A stretch of 64,000 nucleotides of DNA from Ciona intestinalis (taxonomy: Eukaryota > Chordata > Ascidiacea > Phlebobranchia > Cionidae). Positions 9,619 through 30,536 of this stretch are shown here, in pieces (position 1 is the stretch's first letter; each line of letters starts with the position of its first letter). The translations under genes and the position numbers were made by a program. The notes under the pieces were generated by a model. That model did not search any database and was not told the DNA's origin. It saw only the letters and a program-made list of their open reading frames with translations. The DNA lies in assembly GCF_000224145.3 (NCBI RefSeq), contig NW_004191377.1:1-64000 (forward strand), read 5' to 3'.

Positions 9619-12064
9619 TCACCTTCTCCCTCTTGTTTTAAAATCTTTTAGGTTCCCTTGCTTTCCTTGACCTTGATTTGCGTTTGTCGTTCTAAGATTG
9701 TTAAAAAACGCAACTTCCAATTTTGTGAATATCCCACCAGGCAACCCCCTCAAATCCTTAGTTTTCGTTTTCTCTGATTTCTCTCCGCTTCGTTGTTTAG
9801 GGAGCTGCGAGGCCATCGTGTGGAAGCGACGGCGATCTTCTTCACGTTGAGTGTCCTGGTTCCATCTGGAACAAAAAAATAAAATAAGTTAATTTCTGAA
9901 ATTCATAAAAAGGCAAAAATCACAGCTTATTTCTGAAATTTATCCCAGAAAATTATTTTATTTTGTGAAGCCAGAGCCAACTTCAAGTAGCCACTGGTTG
10001 GAGCTATTACCACCAGTGTCTTCCTGAAATACACACAAGCCAACAATGGTAGCATCAACAAGCCACGAACCAGTAATATAAAACCAACCTAATGTTTGAC
10101 TTTTACATTTTTATGACAAAAAAAACAAATTTTCGTTTATTTTAGAAAATTATCATATTATGTGAATTTAATTTTACCCGATATCGAACCAACCTTATCG
10201 ATCGAGCCGTATCCCATTTCTGTTTGCTTGGAAACTTTGCATAAGCTGTGATATCGGTAGGAATCTGGATTTTCTCTTTGCGCTTAGGGGCCAGCTTTTC
10301 TACGATGCTACCAGCAGAATAACTTTGAGACCTTGGAACAGAGGGCAACTGTGACATCATAACTGACTTCTGTGGTGCAACAAACATCTGTTTCATCATT
10401 GTCTCGTCATCAATTGTGTCCTCCTCTGTTGAATCAGGGGCGCCTTGTAATGAACTTTGGAAAGTTTTCGAAGTTGTTGGGCTAAGTTGTACAGGTGCTG
10501 GGGTTGATATCGAAAGTGGAGTCGAAGTTGTTTCTTTGATGCTGCACTGCGTCTCTTCAGCTGAAAAGATGTTTAAGTCTGTATTGCTGTCGTTAGGCTT
10601 GTATGGGATTTTTATCAATGCTTTATGGGATAGCATATCGTCTAAACATTTCCTATGATTTGAGTCAGTTGTTGTGACGACATGGTCACGAACATGGCAG
10701 CCCTTGTTGAGGCCGGTGGGGTCAAACCTTAACACTGTTTGGTTGCAACATAAGTAAACCCCTATTGGGTAATCTGACCCATCTCCAGCTAAGTTTTGAA
10801 ACTGTGCACGTTCAGTATGGTATCTGCAATGCCCAAATTCACAAAGCTGAAAAGTCTGGCTGCAGCGTGAGCATTTTAAATGGTTCACTAAACCCCATAA
10901 TCTCCAGTAAACCAAGTTCCACTTGCGTAGTTCGTCATATAAACTGACCAGGTAAGCGTTTATATCCCAAGATAAATCGGGCGAATGTTTAAACGTCATT
11001 CCACCATGTTTATCAACAGTCAACCTGTTATTAGAGCATGCCATGTAAGGACTTTGTTGTTTGGTCATAACCCTCTCACAAACTGAGCATTTAAAAAGAT
11101 AACAAGCTTTTCCAACTGAATCCTCATCTTTTACATTTGGGTCGAAAAGCTTCTCAATTTTTTTACAGAAAAGTTTGCTTTTAAATTTATCTTTTCTATC
11201 CTTTACGTCTTCCAGTTCTGAATGGGAAAACTTGGCAGCGATTTGCGACGTAAGGCGGTCGTTCACACAATTCATATTACAAGGTGTTGCCACGATGGCT
11301 GACATGTTTTCTTGACAGTAATTCACGCATTCCTTCACCAGGGAATCCATTTTTAGAAAATCAGAAGAAATTAGGATAGAGATAACATTACTGGGTTCTA
11401 GCTTCGGTAACTCGTATTCTTCAATTAGGGAAGTCCCCCGCTTTACATACCTCATTAACCAATCGAAAATATGGATGTCGCAATGAACAGAAATATCAAC
11501 CTCTTCTAAACGTTGCGACTCAAATGATAAATACTCTGCAAAATATTGCATCTCCTGTACCAGTAAGTCCCTCGGACAGTTGAAATCTTGCTTTAAATTT
11601 TTGGCCTCATCACATACATGTATCACCATGCTAGGGCCTTGGTCTTTGCTTATAACAGGGTCAGGTGTCGAATCTAAAAACCTTTCAACTTCTGGAGCAT
11701 TTCTATCATGCTGTGATGGTTTGTATTGCTTAGAACTACCACTGGCCCGATTCTCTTTCATCTCACTTGACAGTGACGCACATAAGTATTCATAAACCCC
11801 CCCAGCATGAGAAGTACTTTCAGATGTTCCAGGGAACTGTTTCTTTACATTGAAGTCGTTGTTTGTTAAATGTTGTTTGGTATATTTACTTTTCATTATT
11901 TTAAACTTTGCTTCACACTCACATGGAGTTGTATGGGGAATTAACCTGGATATTGTTTCCCAGTTTATTGGTGTAACTTCTTCGTTTATTTGAAGACAAT
12001 TCTTTAATATTTCTTGCAGTATCAGCTCAGAATTGGAGATGTTGCTTTTATCATTTTCATTCAT
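9619..12064 (-). CDS. SANBR: SANBR (SANT and BTB domain regulator), 2 coding exons
   Basis: The exons on the minus strand are 12064-10194 and 9865-9619, joined AAG|GTTGGT...TTCCAG|A, giving 705 residues (the human protein is about 718). A SANT/Myb-like helix bundle lies at about residues 14-61 (PINWETISRLIP). A BTB domain spans about 146-256 (CDEAKNLKQDF, EEVDISVHCDIHIFDWL). Cys/His clusters follow (CSVCERV, LKCSRCSQTFQLC), and the C-terminus resumes with WNQDTQREEDRRR in the last exon. These match vertebrate SANBR/KIAA1841, known in mammals as a nuclear regulator of class-switch recombination. Tunicates lack that process, so the ancestral role must differ. I start at the Met at 12064: the 25 residues upstream are hydrophobic intron-like sequence ending in an acceptor (TTTCTTTTAAG) just before this Met. 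Confidence 0.93.
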
Positions 12065-14133
12065 GTTTTGATTCTGGCAAAACCTTAAAAGAAATTTAAA
12101 AATTATATAAAATAGTAAACAATTTAGAAAAGACACCACTTTTCAGTTTTGTTTATTACTTGTTTTAAAGTGTCAAAAACCAAAGTCCTTTTAATATTAA
12201 GCTGTTTATAAATTACAACTAAATACTGATATAAAACTTAAAACATAGTGTATAACCGTCGTTCTAAGGTAAATTAATTGTATAATTACAACATTAAATG
12301 CCTAAACCGCAAAATTTGTATTTAGCTTACGTTGCGTTGCTATGGGGTTCAATGTTCATTCAAGCAGAACGAGATTCTTAGGCCATAGACATTAAAAGTT
12401 TTAAAATGTAATGTACTGGGTCGTATAAATAATTTACTCTCCCAAGTGCTTTATTGGCCTAAATTATTCCTGTTTTCAGTTTATTTATTTGTAAGTCGAC
12501 CTGTCGAATGTGTAGCACTTTCCAACTATACAAATAATTTATGAACTTTTTACCCCACGGACGTTAAAAGCGTCTGTGTTTAGAAAAACACAGGAGTAAA
12601 AATTATAGCCAATTAAAGGTAAAATTATAATTGCTTGTAGCGTTTTAGCTTGCTAATTTTGCGACCTTAAACGCTAAAGTTGCTATCAGTTGCCAAAATG
12701 CCGGTCAAGAGCCTGACGTGTCGCTGACGAGACGCCTTATTGGAACCGTTTACTGTCATATGATATGACACCATTGTCGGCGCTTTAGGGAATAATGATA
12801 AATAATGTATCCCGTGTCTCTATGAGTTTGGGGATGGATGTATACGTCATCGAGCGTGTTATATGTCGTCGTAATTGAACATTTCGATGACTGCGGGTCG
12901 ATGAAAGCAGTTTCATATTTAAACGTATAGGAAGTGGTTTTCGTATAGAAGTTTTGCTTATTTTCATCCGACTTAAACTTATCAATACGCAGTATACAGC
13001 TTTGTACAACTCTCGTGTGCTTTAGATCGAAAAAAATCCGCTGTTTTTCGCGTTATGAGATAAATAGCAGAAAGGGCTCAGTTTCTAACACCAGAACTAC
13101 AGGAAGTATATGTTCATTCAAATAACAAAGATATTAATTTTTTTGCAATTCGAGTTTAAAGTCTCGCAAATACCAGATCGTCGTACCAGTAAACTTCAAA
13201 TATTTGTCGAGCCTCAGGAACGGCGTTCTTTATCTGGTGGAAATCCAGAGCTCGTTATATTTGATCACTATATAATGTTTTAAATTTAATCGTTAACACT
13301 AGGCAGAATATATATAATAGGGTGGGGTAAGATGGGACGTTTTTTCATTCTATTTTCTTGTTCTGTTTGGTAGTAAACAGATACCATTCAAGGATTATAA
13401 AACTGTATTCTTACGAGCACTATTATACACTGGTGTTAATTGTTTAAAACACGATTAGGATATTTGAATATTGTGTGCTAAAGGTGTCCCATCCCACCAT
13501 ATATAAATAACAAACGTCGTTAAATACGCATAGATTAATTTATGAACTGGAATATTTGTGAAGGCTTGCAAGGATATTAAAAAGACAGACATTACGACAA
13601 AAAGAAGCTACGGGAATCTATTTTTATTTAAAATGTTGGGTTAACTATGTAGTTTGACATTTATTTAAAACGGTCGGCAAAAAATGTAAAAACGTCCAAA
13701 TTAAAAAAAAATAAAAAAAATGCAAATTATTAAAAATATGAAATTTCGGTTATCCTTATTTTAGTTATTCGGGGTTTAATGTCTTCAATGTTGCTTTATT
13801 GAAGACAATCGCTACCATTCGTGTGTAAGTATATGTAGCTGTACCAACTACGACGTAAGTTATGTATAGTCCAGGCCGATGTACTTGAGGTCGCTTGGCA
13901 TTCTCTTTGTGGTGAAAGTGGTGGTGAATATACGTCGCTTTGAAGCAGCTGCGCTACGTTTTAAACCATTCGAATCAGCTTGCGCAATATGTTTGTTCAT
14001 ATTGTGTTTTGTCGCTACACAAAAAGATATATCGATCATATAAACATGTATCAGCCTGCCTTCGTTATAAGCAGCACTACCAGAACCATAGTACTCAGGT
14101 TTTATCTTTTTTTAGATAATGCTTTAACTTGTA
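12065..14133. promoter_or_regulatory. Divergent upstream region of SANBR and KCNQ1
   Basis: SANBR runs left and KCNQ1 runs right from this 2.1-kb interval. It contains one family A element (13315-13505) and an A-rich run near 13700. Near the KCNQ1 side, TTTTTTTAG at 14107-14115 is a good splice acceptor, followed by a three-codon upstream frame (ATG CTT TAA, 14119-14127) and then the start codon. Promoters cannot be located more precisely by eye. Confidence 0.5.
13315..13505. mobile_element. Family A terminal-inverted-repeat element
   Basis: Reference description of family A. The ends are inverted copies of a motif like GGGTGGGGGAAGATGGGACA next to TATA or TACTATA. The interior carries TTTGGTAGTAAACA, then a block like TATCCTCACGACTCCCATAG, then AATTGTTTAAAACACGATCA, then a block like GATATTTGGATATTATGTGC. 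Full copies are about 190 bases, carry no open frame and occur in both orientations, so the family behaves as a MITE. In this copy the left end reads GGGTGGGGTAAGATGGGACG and the right end GGTGTCCCATCCCACC. Confidence 0.85.
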
Positions 14134-22913
<8,780 letters not shown>

Positions 22914-23011
22914 GAGAAGTAGAAGCAAGGTGTTACGTCACTGTTAATGGCGTAGTAATGACGTCATCAGTTTTTATATTCATTCGCAAAGAAATTCAAC
23001 CAAGCGGACAC

Positions 23012-23017
23012 TTTATT
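23012..23017 (-). promoter_or_regulatory. AATAAA signal of the RASEF-like gene
   Basis: TTTATT on plus reads AATAAA on minus, only 12 bases beyond the proposed stop codon at 23030. It implies a very short 3' UTR and supports the position of this terminal exon. Confidence 0.6.
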
Positions 23018-23029
23018 TTGCACTAGTTT

Positions 23030-26000
23030 TCACGATGACGTAATAAAGTGTTTATTATGTAACAATTGAAGCATTATTGAAGAACAATCAAGTCGAGCAA
23101 CATCGAATCTTTCTGTTCGATTATTCGACGTCACTTCGATTGTTTCTCCCAACGGCGTTCCGGTAGAGGGCGGTATGCCCATATCTCCTTCTTCACGCTC
23201 CTTTAATATTCTAAAATATTTGATTGTTTAATTATTTATGACGTCAATATGGGGCGTTATTACGTCACATATAACCTGGTTAAAGCCTCAAAGGCCTGAG
23301 GAACGTTTTCACCACTTTTGGCGCTGATTTCCAGGAAAACCGCTTTGCACTGTAGCGCCACCGCGTGTCCCTCCTCCCATGTGACAGTTCTCTGCTTATC
23401 CACCTTGTTTCCAAGCAACATGATCACCGCGTTGTTTCCCGCCGATTCCTGACGCGAGAAGTCATTATTTATGCAACCAACAGAGATACCCAACCATAGG
23501 CGCCACGTAGGGGTGTCTTGGGGTGGCATGTTACCCCAAACGAGAGTGAAATATATTTTAGCACTCTATGTTATACCTAAAACAGCTTTTACGCTGGTGT
23601 TATGTAATTACATTTTAACAGTGTCGCCCCAGATTTCTTGAAAATTCAAAGAACGGGACGCCCATATTCCCAAAACCTTATGACGTCACAAACCTTTATG
23701 TTACTTATCCAACTGCGAACGTTCTTCAAACTCGTTTCGTTTGTGACGTCATAGAGGAGCATCACGCCGTCGGCTTTCCTGAAATAAAGTCGGGGAACGC
23801 TACGGAATCTTTCCTGGCCCGCTGAGTCCCAGATCTGTAGCGATGTTACGCCCTGGGCCGTCACAATCGTTTTCATCTGGAACGTGATGTCTGGGAAAAC
23901 AAATCAATGACGTCACTAGGTGTGACGTAATTAATAACGTTTTCTATATGGGTGAGGTCTTCGGCAAGCATGCCAGGGACTTCGGATTTAGGCCAGACTA
24001 AGTCCGTTACCAAAAACTATAGCGTGCTCTATTCTATATGGTCGAAGTCCTATGTAGGACAATGGAAATAGATGGGAGATCTTCTCATAACGACTCCGAC
24101 AATAATAGGTGTTCCCGTCTAGTGTTAACGCACAGAACACCAACCAATTCTCGAACCCCAAACTAGAATTGCTTATATATATAGTAGACCTAACCAGTTT
24201 TAATGATATAGCACCCCGCAACTCCTATAACACTTCTCGTACTCCTGTTTAAATAGTAACAGACGGTTCTTACCTAACGTGGGTCTCCTATCGTCTGAGA
24301 AAGTATTGAAGCAGAATCGTTGAATCGCGCTACTCTTCCCCACGTTCGAATCACCCACCAGGATCACTTTAAAGATTCGATCTGGCGTCTTCGCTACTAC
24401 TGTTTCGTAGTTCGGTTGTTCCCATTCACATTCGGTGGCTCGCGCGCTTAACCGCGCCTGTAATTATGACGTCATTATTGTGATATTTTGTATTTTTTGC
24501 AATTTTTTCTTTTGAACACAGAAGCAAAATAAAAACTTGTGACGTCATTTATTGACGTCATTATTTGAGTTTTTGTCTGGCAACACTGAAAGCAATCAGT
24601 GTCTTGTGAGAAAGAGCTTGAAGCAGACATGCGCTTGCTGTGAGAATGACGTTTGGTTTTAAATCAAGATATGGCTTTAAGTTGTGTTAGTTATGTGAAG
24701 CAGTGGTTATAACTTTAGTAGTATCAGTTTTGGCAGAAGTGTTATTAGTTGGTAAGTTATAATCAGTGCTCTTCAACCTTTTATGGGTTGGTGAACCCCT
24801 AAAGCTGTTGCGTCGAACTCATGCACCCCTGATTGCTTTAACGTAAAAATAATGAAGTTTCGCAATTCCCTGTGATGCAAGATATAGAATTCATATAAAA
24901 AAAATGTAGGAAAGTGGCTAAATTGGTTAAAAAAGTTTAAAATGAAAAAATATTGCTGAAAATTGTTGAAGTTTGTGATGCACCCTTGTATACCTTTTGC
25001 ACTAATGCACCCCTGGCATATTTTGATGCATCCTAGGGTGCACCGTGCACACCGGTTGAAGGGCACTGAGTTATTTAACTATATATGAGTGTAGTATATT
25101 GGGTGTATAATAAGTCTGTATGTAGTAGGGTGGGGGAAGATGGGACACCTTTAGCACATAATATCCAAATATCCTGACCATGTTTTAAACAATTAACAAC
25201 GGTCTATAGGAGTTGTAAAGATACGAATTTATATTTTTTTGAATGTTCATTGTTTACTGCCAAATGTGACGAGAAAATAGAATGAAAAAGTGTCTCATCT
25301 TTCCCCACCCTACTATACGTGTTTGTTGTGTGTGTAACACCGTGTAACTGTAACGTATGAGCCACTACAGTATTGAAGTTGTATACGTAGACCTGGTGTA
25401 TAATGCAAGTCGGCAATGCCTTTCATTTGTCGTTATTACAAATCGTTACACTTTACCTTATAAAGTCTAAAACTACATGATATATTCGTCGTTTGTGGAT
25501 ATTTATTTGTCCCTAGTAGCATAGTGGTTAGCGCGCCTGGCTCTGGTCTGGGGGTATCGGACTCAAGGTTTGTCACTGCTAGTAATGTGGCCATATGTGT
25601 CCTTGGTCAAAACACTTAACGGCACAAAGCAACATACATAGTAACCTGGCACGAGGTGTATGAAACAGAACATCTGTGTTATAACGACTGCCGTTTCCCG
25701 CCATGCGAGGATAAATATAAGTTGTTTTACTCACGTGGTAAGGCGAATGTGTCGTTTGACCAACTTCGTCCAACTTGACTCTAGAAATAAAAGCGATTGT
25801 TACACAAAAGTTAAAGAATTCTTTCTGTTCATATATTTTTGGTATGGCGTAGAATCTGCGTCGGAAAGTAAGAACTAGAATCAAAAACGCTATTTTGTGC
25901 TTGTACCTTTTGAAATCCATGAATAAACGTAACTTAATTTATACTCTCGTGGCGGAACAATATATGACAGTCATTATAACATGGGTGTTCTGTTTTATAT

Positions 26001-29000
26001 ACACTTCGTGTCAGCAAGTTATCACGTATGAGTTTGTGGATGATTGTTTCTTTTGTCCGACAATGGCTGTACACAGTACCCGGAATTCGTCCGTTTTGTC
26101 CGGATTTCGCTTCCGCAATTGGACACGGGTTAGCATACGACTTCGCATACCAGATACTGTGTACACTGTACAGCCACCTTTAGACGACACCTCAAGCCCG
26201 CTTTTAAAAATGTATCTCTTACTTGAGGTTTTCAAGCTCCAGTTCCAACTTTACAGTTTCTCTTGTTTGTTCGTCTTTTTGTGCAACCGCCGATTCGTAT
26301 TCGAGAAATATTTCTTTTTTATCCGATTCTGCTTTTTCTTGCAGCCGAACGCAAAGTTCTTGTGTCCGCTGCAAACTATCCATGGATTGCGAGAGCTGCA
26401 TTTGTAAGCGTTGGTTCTCCTGAATAAATGTAAACAAATATTTCTCGGTTTATATATACAGTGGTGTGGGGGAAGATGGGACACCTTTTAACTCGATTTT
26501 CTCGACCCATTTAGTAGTAAACAATGAACATTCAAATAATTATGAAACTATATCCTCACGACTCCAATTGACCGTTGTTAATTGTTTAAAACACGGTCAG
26601 GATATTTCGATATTATGTGCTAAAGATGTCCCATCTTCCCCCACCTTACTATATATATATTTATCATTTATGTTTGTTTTGCAATAAGGTCGGTTTATAC
26701 AGCATTCGCGTTTTGTTTGTACACAGACCAGCGTTGAGGAATAAGTTGAGGGGAATCCGGGATACTGGGTTCAAATCCACGTATGAGTTTGAGAACCAAG
26801 GATCCTAAGTTCGAATTTGGGCGTGTGTTAAAGAACCAAAAGGTCCTGGACCTAAATCCACGCTAAGATTATGTAATTACAATTACATTACCTGCTGCAA
26901 ACTATCATTGTCCTGTCTTAATTCCGTCTCCTTGCAACTCAGATCTTTCACCAAGCCGCTTAAACTTCGCAAACTTTCGCTTCGTTTTCGTTCGCTCGAA
27001 TTTAAAACCGCTAGCTGTCGCTCAAGGTCCTTCTTCCGCATGACGACGCCATCGAGCTCTTGTTGTTTTCCGTGAATTTGCCTCTCGAGTTCGGCGCGAT
27101 AGCGAACTTCGTACTAGAATCGATTTTCGAACACGAATTGTTAAGATTAATGACGTCATAAACAAATCGAAATATTGATTCGAGAAATTTCAAATAAGAA
27201 ACCGCCACAGTTTAGCAAAGTCTCGAACATGGTCGGGTTGTGACGTAATAATGAGGTTAAATGTGACGTGGGACTGTAGTTCGACAAGGGACCATTACAA
27301 TGTTGTTACTGATAACTTTCTATACCTAGGATTCAAATTACTTTGTAGCGATACTTATCTATGCTGCAGTAAAAAAATGAATAAATGAATAAAACTTATT
27401 TATTCTCACGTGGCGGGGCAACGACAGTCAGTATAACACGGGTGTTTTGTTTCATACATCTCATGCCTTCTTAAGAGTTACCACGTAATATAACTTTATG
27501 TGTGATTGATTTTCTATAGATTTTACATTAATATATAATATGGCTGACAAATTAACTTATCAGGAAATATTTGGCTAAAACAATTCAGGATTCTCATTCC
27601 ATTAAAATTGTCACCTCTGCTTTTATGCGGGATCTTTCTTCTTCTAATATTCTTTCAACGTCGAAAAAAATATGCTGCACCTCCCGTTCGCTGTGTTCTT
27701 TGCTGGTTAAGGTTTATATAGTATTAAGATGTGAATCACCCAAAAGTTATATATACGTGGTAACTCGTAAGCGAGCATGAGTTGTATAAAACGGAACACC
27801 AGTGTTATAACTACAGTCATTGACCCGTTATGCGAGGATAAATAAGTTATATACGTGGTAACTCGTAAGCTGGCACGAGGTGTATGAAACAGAACACCCG
27901 TGGTATAACAGCTGTAGTTGCCCCGCTATTTGTTTACATTCATACACTTATTTACTACTGTTAAAATAGCTAGAATATTTATTGTCATTTATTGACGAAC
28001 GCTAAAATAGCCACTATACTATTTTATATTGTTAGAACAACCAGCAAAAACAACATCTCACCTTTTTAGAGCGACGTCTTTATCTCCCCTTATGACGTCA
28101 ATTTCTCGAACCGCATTGTCCAGGAAGAATTCGAAAGTATCGAGAAGTTCTGGTTCATTGTTACGTAGGTGGACCCATAATTGTTGTAGTCGCCCCTGTC
28201 TTGTTTAATTAGGGTTTAATTAATTAATAAGCAACATTAATTAATATAATTAATTAATTAAAGTAATAAGGTTAATATGGCATACGGTCATAAAAGTGGG
28301 TTATTTATAACTTACATGAAGTTAAAGACATTTATGTGGTGTTTTATTTATAAAAAATACAATGAAACAATACATTCTAAAAAAAGTATAATTTATATTG
28401 ATATAGTAGGTTGGGGGTATATAACACATATTTTTTTCCATCCCATTTGGTAAAAAAGTTTTATAACCATAGCCCAGCGACTCTAAACGTGCGTTTTAAT
28501 TGTTAAAAAACATAATTTGAAAATATGGGGCAATACGGGCTAACGGTATCCCATCTTACCCCCACAATACTATATAGCGTTTGTGGTGTAATTATCAAAC
28601 TTAGGCCTACTTTCCTGGCAGTGTGACGTGCCTAGCTGTATGCCATTAATACTAAATATAGAACACAATGCTCGTACTTATATTGTATAGCTTAAAATGC
28701 CAAACCAACTGACAATAGATTCAGGGCCCCTTTTTCCCCTCAAAGCTTAAGAAAAGTGTTTATTTCTTGATACATGCATACTATAGATGGGTTCAGATTG
28801 TTATATGGTAGAGTGGGGGAGACGGGGCACTTTAGCACATAATATCAAAATATACTGATCGTGTTTTAAACAATTAACACTTTTTTATGGAAGTCGTGAG
28901 GATATAGTTTTATAATTCTTTGAATGTTCTTTGTTTGCTAGTAAATGGGGCGAGAAAATAGAGGTATAAGGTGTCCCATCTTCCCCCACCCTAATGTATA

Positions 29001-29482
29001 AACCCATAACATTGGAACACGTATGTGCTGTGTGTACAGTATGGCCTTATTACGGTTTCTGGTTTATTAATATTTTATTCGTGGTTATAAAGTATTCTGA
29101 AAACTCGCTGATAAGCAGAATATGTATAGGCCGTTTGTTTTTATGGTTACGTCATTTATATGACGTCATATACTACGTCAAACTGAATAAGTTTTATACA
29201 TAGCATGTTTTTAACATGTTGCTGCTTATTTCATTTTCTTCGCTATATTTTAATGAACCTGTTCTTCGATACCGGCTTGTGTATTTGAAAAAACAAATTA
29301 TAATTTATGTCATATACTATAGATCTCAAAATACGTCACATACTACGTCATGTATACATTTAATACGTCATATCTTACTCGTGTAGCAAGGCCTCAGCTT
29401 TTATCGTGTATAGAAAGTTGGACCATTCCTTTTGCGGCGATTCCCCGCTCCCTTCGTACACCGTTCCCTCGTTCGAATACAT
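23030..29482 (-). CDS. RASEF: RASEF/CRACR2A-like coiled-coil Rab GTPase, 10 exons
   Basis: Minus-strand exons: 29482-29379 (acceptor at 29502), 28199-28062, 27702-27615, 27113-26892, 26419-26223, 25780-25735, 24457-24274, 23890-23694, 23448-23276, 23210-23030. All phases agree, giving 509 residues from Met29482. Residues 36-250 are coiled coil, opening with LQQLWVHLRNNEPELLDTFE, like RASEF. A Rab domain follows: P-loop GDSNVGKS (300-307), switch II WDSAGQERF with Gln352, YFRKADGVMLLYDVT, NKVD (406-409) and ISAKSG. The end reads ALTRILKEREE and continues without a CC or CXC prenylation motif. RASEF and CRACR2A carry N-terminal EF hands and exceed 700 residues. No EF hand was found in the 2.7 kb upstream, and the first exon has an acceptor before its Met, so a 5' exon is probably missing. 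The 46-base exon 25780-25735 is the least certain. Large Rabs act in vesicle trafficking and calcium-linked signalling. Confidence 0.8.
23042..23047 (+). promoter_or_regulatory. AATAAA signal of KCNQ1
   Basis: First AATAAA after the KCNQ1 stop, 129 bases downstream. It lies inside the last coding exon of the opposite-strand RASEF-like gene, so the two transcripts should overlap at their 3' ends. Confidence 0.6.
23940..24035 (+). repeat. Family C repeat
   Basis: Family C is about 95 bases with TTCTATATGGGTGAGGTC, then GCCAGGGACTTCGGATTTAG and GCCAGA. Other copies are at 33703, 42195 (reverse), 52225 (reverse) and 62993. The origin is unknown. This copy is in an intron of the RASEF-like gene. 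Confidence 0.7.
24764..25068. mobile_element. hAT/Charlie-like non-autonomous element
   Basis: The ends are CAGTGCTCTTCAACC and its near complement GGTTGAAGGGCACTG. They resemble the CAGTGGTTCTCAACC termini common in hAT elements. AGTTATAA before and AGTTATTT after match at 6 of 8 positions, a decayed 8-bp duplication. The interior (TGCACCCCTG, GATGCATCCTAGGGTGCACC) holds no transposase. It lies in an intron of the RASEF-like gene. Confidence 0.75.
25121..25317. mobile_element. Family A element, RASEF-like intron
   Basis: One of the best-preserved copies: the left end is GTAGGGTGGGGGAAGATGGG, and the right end has TGTCTCATCTTTCCCCACCC followed by TACTATA. Confidence 0.85.
25511..25724 (+). 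mobile_element. Family B composite SINE with clear tRNA-like head
   Basis: The A-box-like TAGCATAGTGGTTAGCGCGC is the best in the window. TGTCCTTGGTCAAAACACTT, GGCACGAGGTGTATGAAACA and GCGAGGATAAATATAAG follow. It ends about 10 bases from the small exon 25735-25780 of the opposite-strand gene. Confidence 0.8.
25925..26045 (-). mobile_element. Family B body, reverse
   Basis: GAATAAACGTAACTTAATTT, CATTATAACATGGGTGTTCT and GTTATCACGTATGAG mark one reverse body copy in an intron of the RASEF-like gene. Confidence 0.7.
26455..26655. mobile_element. Family A element, RASEF-like intron
   Basis: GTGTGGGGGAAGATGGGACA on the left, ATGTCCCATCTTCCCCCACC on the right, about 35 bases upstream of the exon 26419-26223. 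Confidence 0.85.
27375..27505 (-). mobile_element. Family B body, reverse, with ATGAATGAATA start
   Basis: AATGAATAAATGAATAAAAC is the reversed tail, followed by CACGTGGCGGGGCAACGACA and AACACGGGTGTTTTG. The tail shows that body-only copies can carry the SINE 3' end. Confidence 0.75.
27733..27950 (+). repeat. Family B body, two tandem forward copies
   Basis: Copy 1 has ATACGTGGTAACTCGTAAGC and GAACACCAGTGTTATAAC. Copy 2 repeats the same order with GCACGAGGTGTATGAAACAG about 105 bases later. Confidence 0.8.
28403..28577. mobile_element. Family A element, ACCGTTAGC subtype
   Basis: The left end has decayed to GTAGGTTGGGGGTATATAAC. The right end reads GGTATCCCATCTTACCCCCA before TACTATATA. An AATTAATTAATTAA-rich stretch lies just upstream (about 28200-28265). 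Confidence 0.7.
28805..28995. mobile_element. Family A element
   Basis: GTAGAGTGGGGGAGACGGGG starts the element and TGTCCCATCTTCCCCCACCC ends it. The interior is in the orientation with AGCACATAATATC first. Confidence 0.8.
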
Positions 29483-29634
29483 TGGGTTTAAATTCGAATC
29501 TACTGTGAGTCCCGGTCTATACTAACTCTGTAATGTATGTTTATATCTTGACGTTAATGTTAGCAACAGCATACATACTGCTTTCGGTGTTGGTGTATTT
29601 TGATTTGCACCTCCTGTTTTCTGTCGAGCTATTT

Positions 29635-30110
29635 GTACACCTCATGCTCACTGTCGAGTTATAACATGGGTGTTTCTTATACACCAGGCACACATGGTGT
29701 ATTCATACACCTCCTGCTCACTGTCGAGTTATAACATGGGTGTCTTCTTATACACCAGACCCACATGGTGTATTTATACACCTCATGCTCACTGTCGATT
29801 TATAACATGGGTGTCTTCTTATACAACAGACATACATGGTGTATTTATACACCTCATGCTCACTGTCGACTTATAACATGGGTCTCTTCTAATACACCAT
29901 GGTGTCGTATTGCTGGGTGTATTCTTAAATGGTGTATTTATACACCCCATGCTCACTGTCGTGTTAAAACGTGGGTGTCTTCTTATACACAAGACCCACA
30001 TAGTGTATTTATACACCTCATGCTCACTGTCGACTTATAACATGGGTCTCTTCTAATACACCATGGTGTCGTATTGCTGGGTGTATTCTTAACATGGGTG
30101 TCGTATTAGT
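29635..30110. repeat. Second 71-bp-type tandem array
   Basis: Units again read TTATAACATGGGTGTCTTCT ... CATACACCTCATGCTCACTG, but with more length variation. Two units carry an extra CACCATGGTGTCGTATTGCT block that is repeated at about 29899 and 30059. The relation to the array at 1293 is clear from the shared unit. Confidence 0.88.
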
Positions 30111-30536
30111 CCATTGCTACACTCGTAGTATTATTTATTTCCATTTATCCATTTCACCTCATTAAACTTTGGCACCGCTTACTCATAGCCCTGATGACGT
30201 AACTTGAGCTTAACCGAACTTAACGTAGCGTGCCGTATCCCACACATTAGCTACACATACTCAAAGGCGTGAACGATTTTTCCGCATTGCTTGCACTAAA
30301 TATCTCCACACATTCGATCGATAAATGGCGTTTTAACGAACGGCCGCATCAGATTCGTTTTGTCAGATTTGCCTGCGCGCTGGGTGGGCCGTTTTCTCTT
30401 CATGAATTTTGCATGGACCTAGCCGACTATCTCTATAGTTGATTATGTTTCAACGCTAATAACATGTAGGGTGCTTTAAAACCTGGAGTAAAAAACTGAA
30501 CAAAATTAACGTGGTTGGAAAGTCAACTGTAAAAAG

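Noticed and set aside
12065..12139. 25 extra N-terminal residues on SANBR
   Set aside because: This part is a hydrophobic translation of an intron end; a good acceptor lies between it and the Met at 12064, which begins family-like sequence.
25513..25585. Possible tRNA gene
   Set aside because: The A box is good, but the B box is degraded and no acceptor stem can be closed; it is the head of a SINE.
26011..26235. 74-residue minus-strand frame next to the Rab coiled-coil exon
   Set aside because: It starts by reading through the exon donor (CTCAA|GTAAGA) and has no family similarity; phase analysis supports splicing instead.
30300..30430. Possible 5' coding exon of the RASEF-like gene (minus, MKRKRPTQRAGKSDKTN...)
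   Set aside because: A frame with a donor in the right phase exists, but the donor is weak and the sequence has no EF-hand or other recognisable motif.
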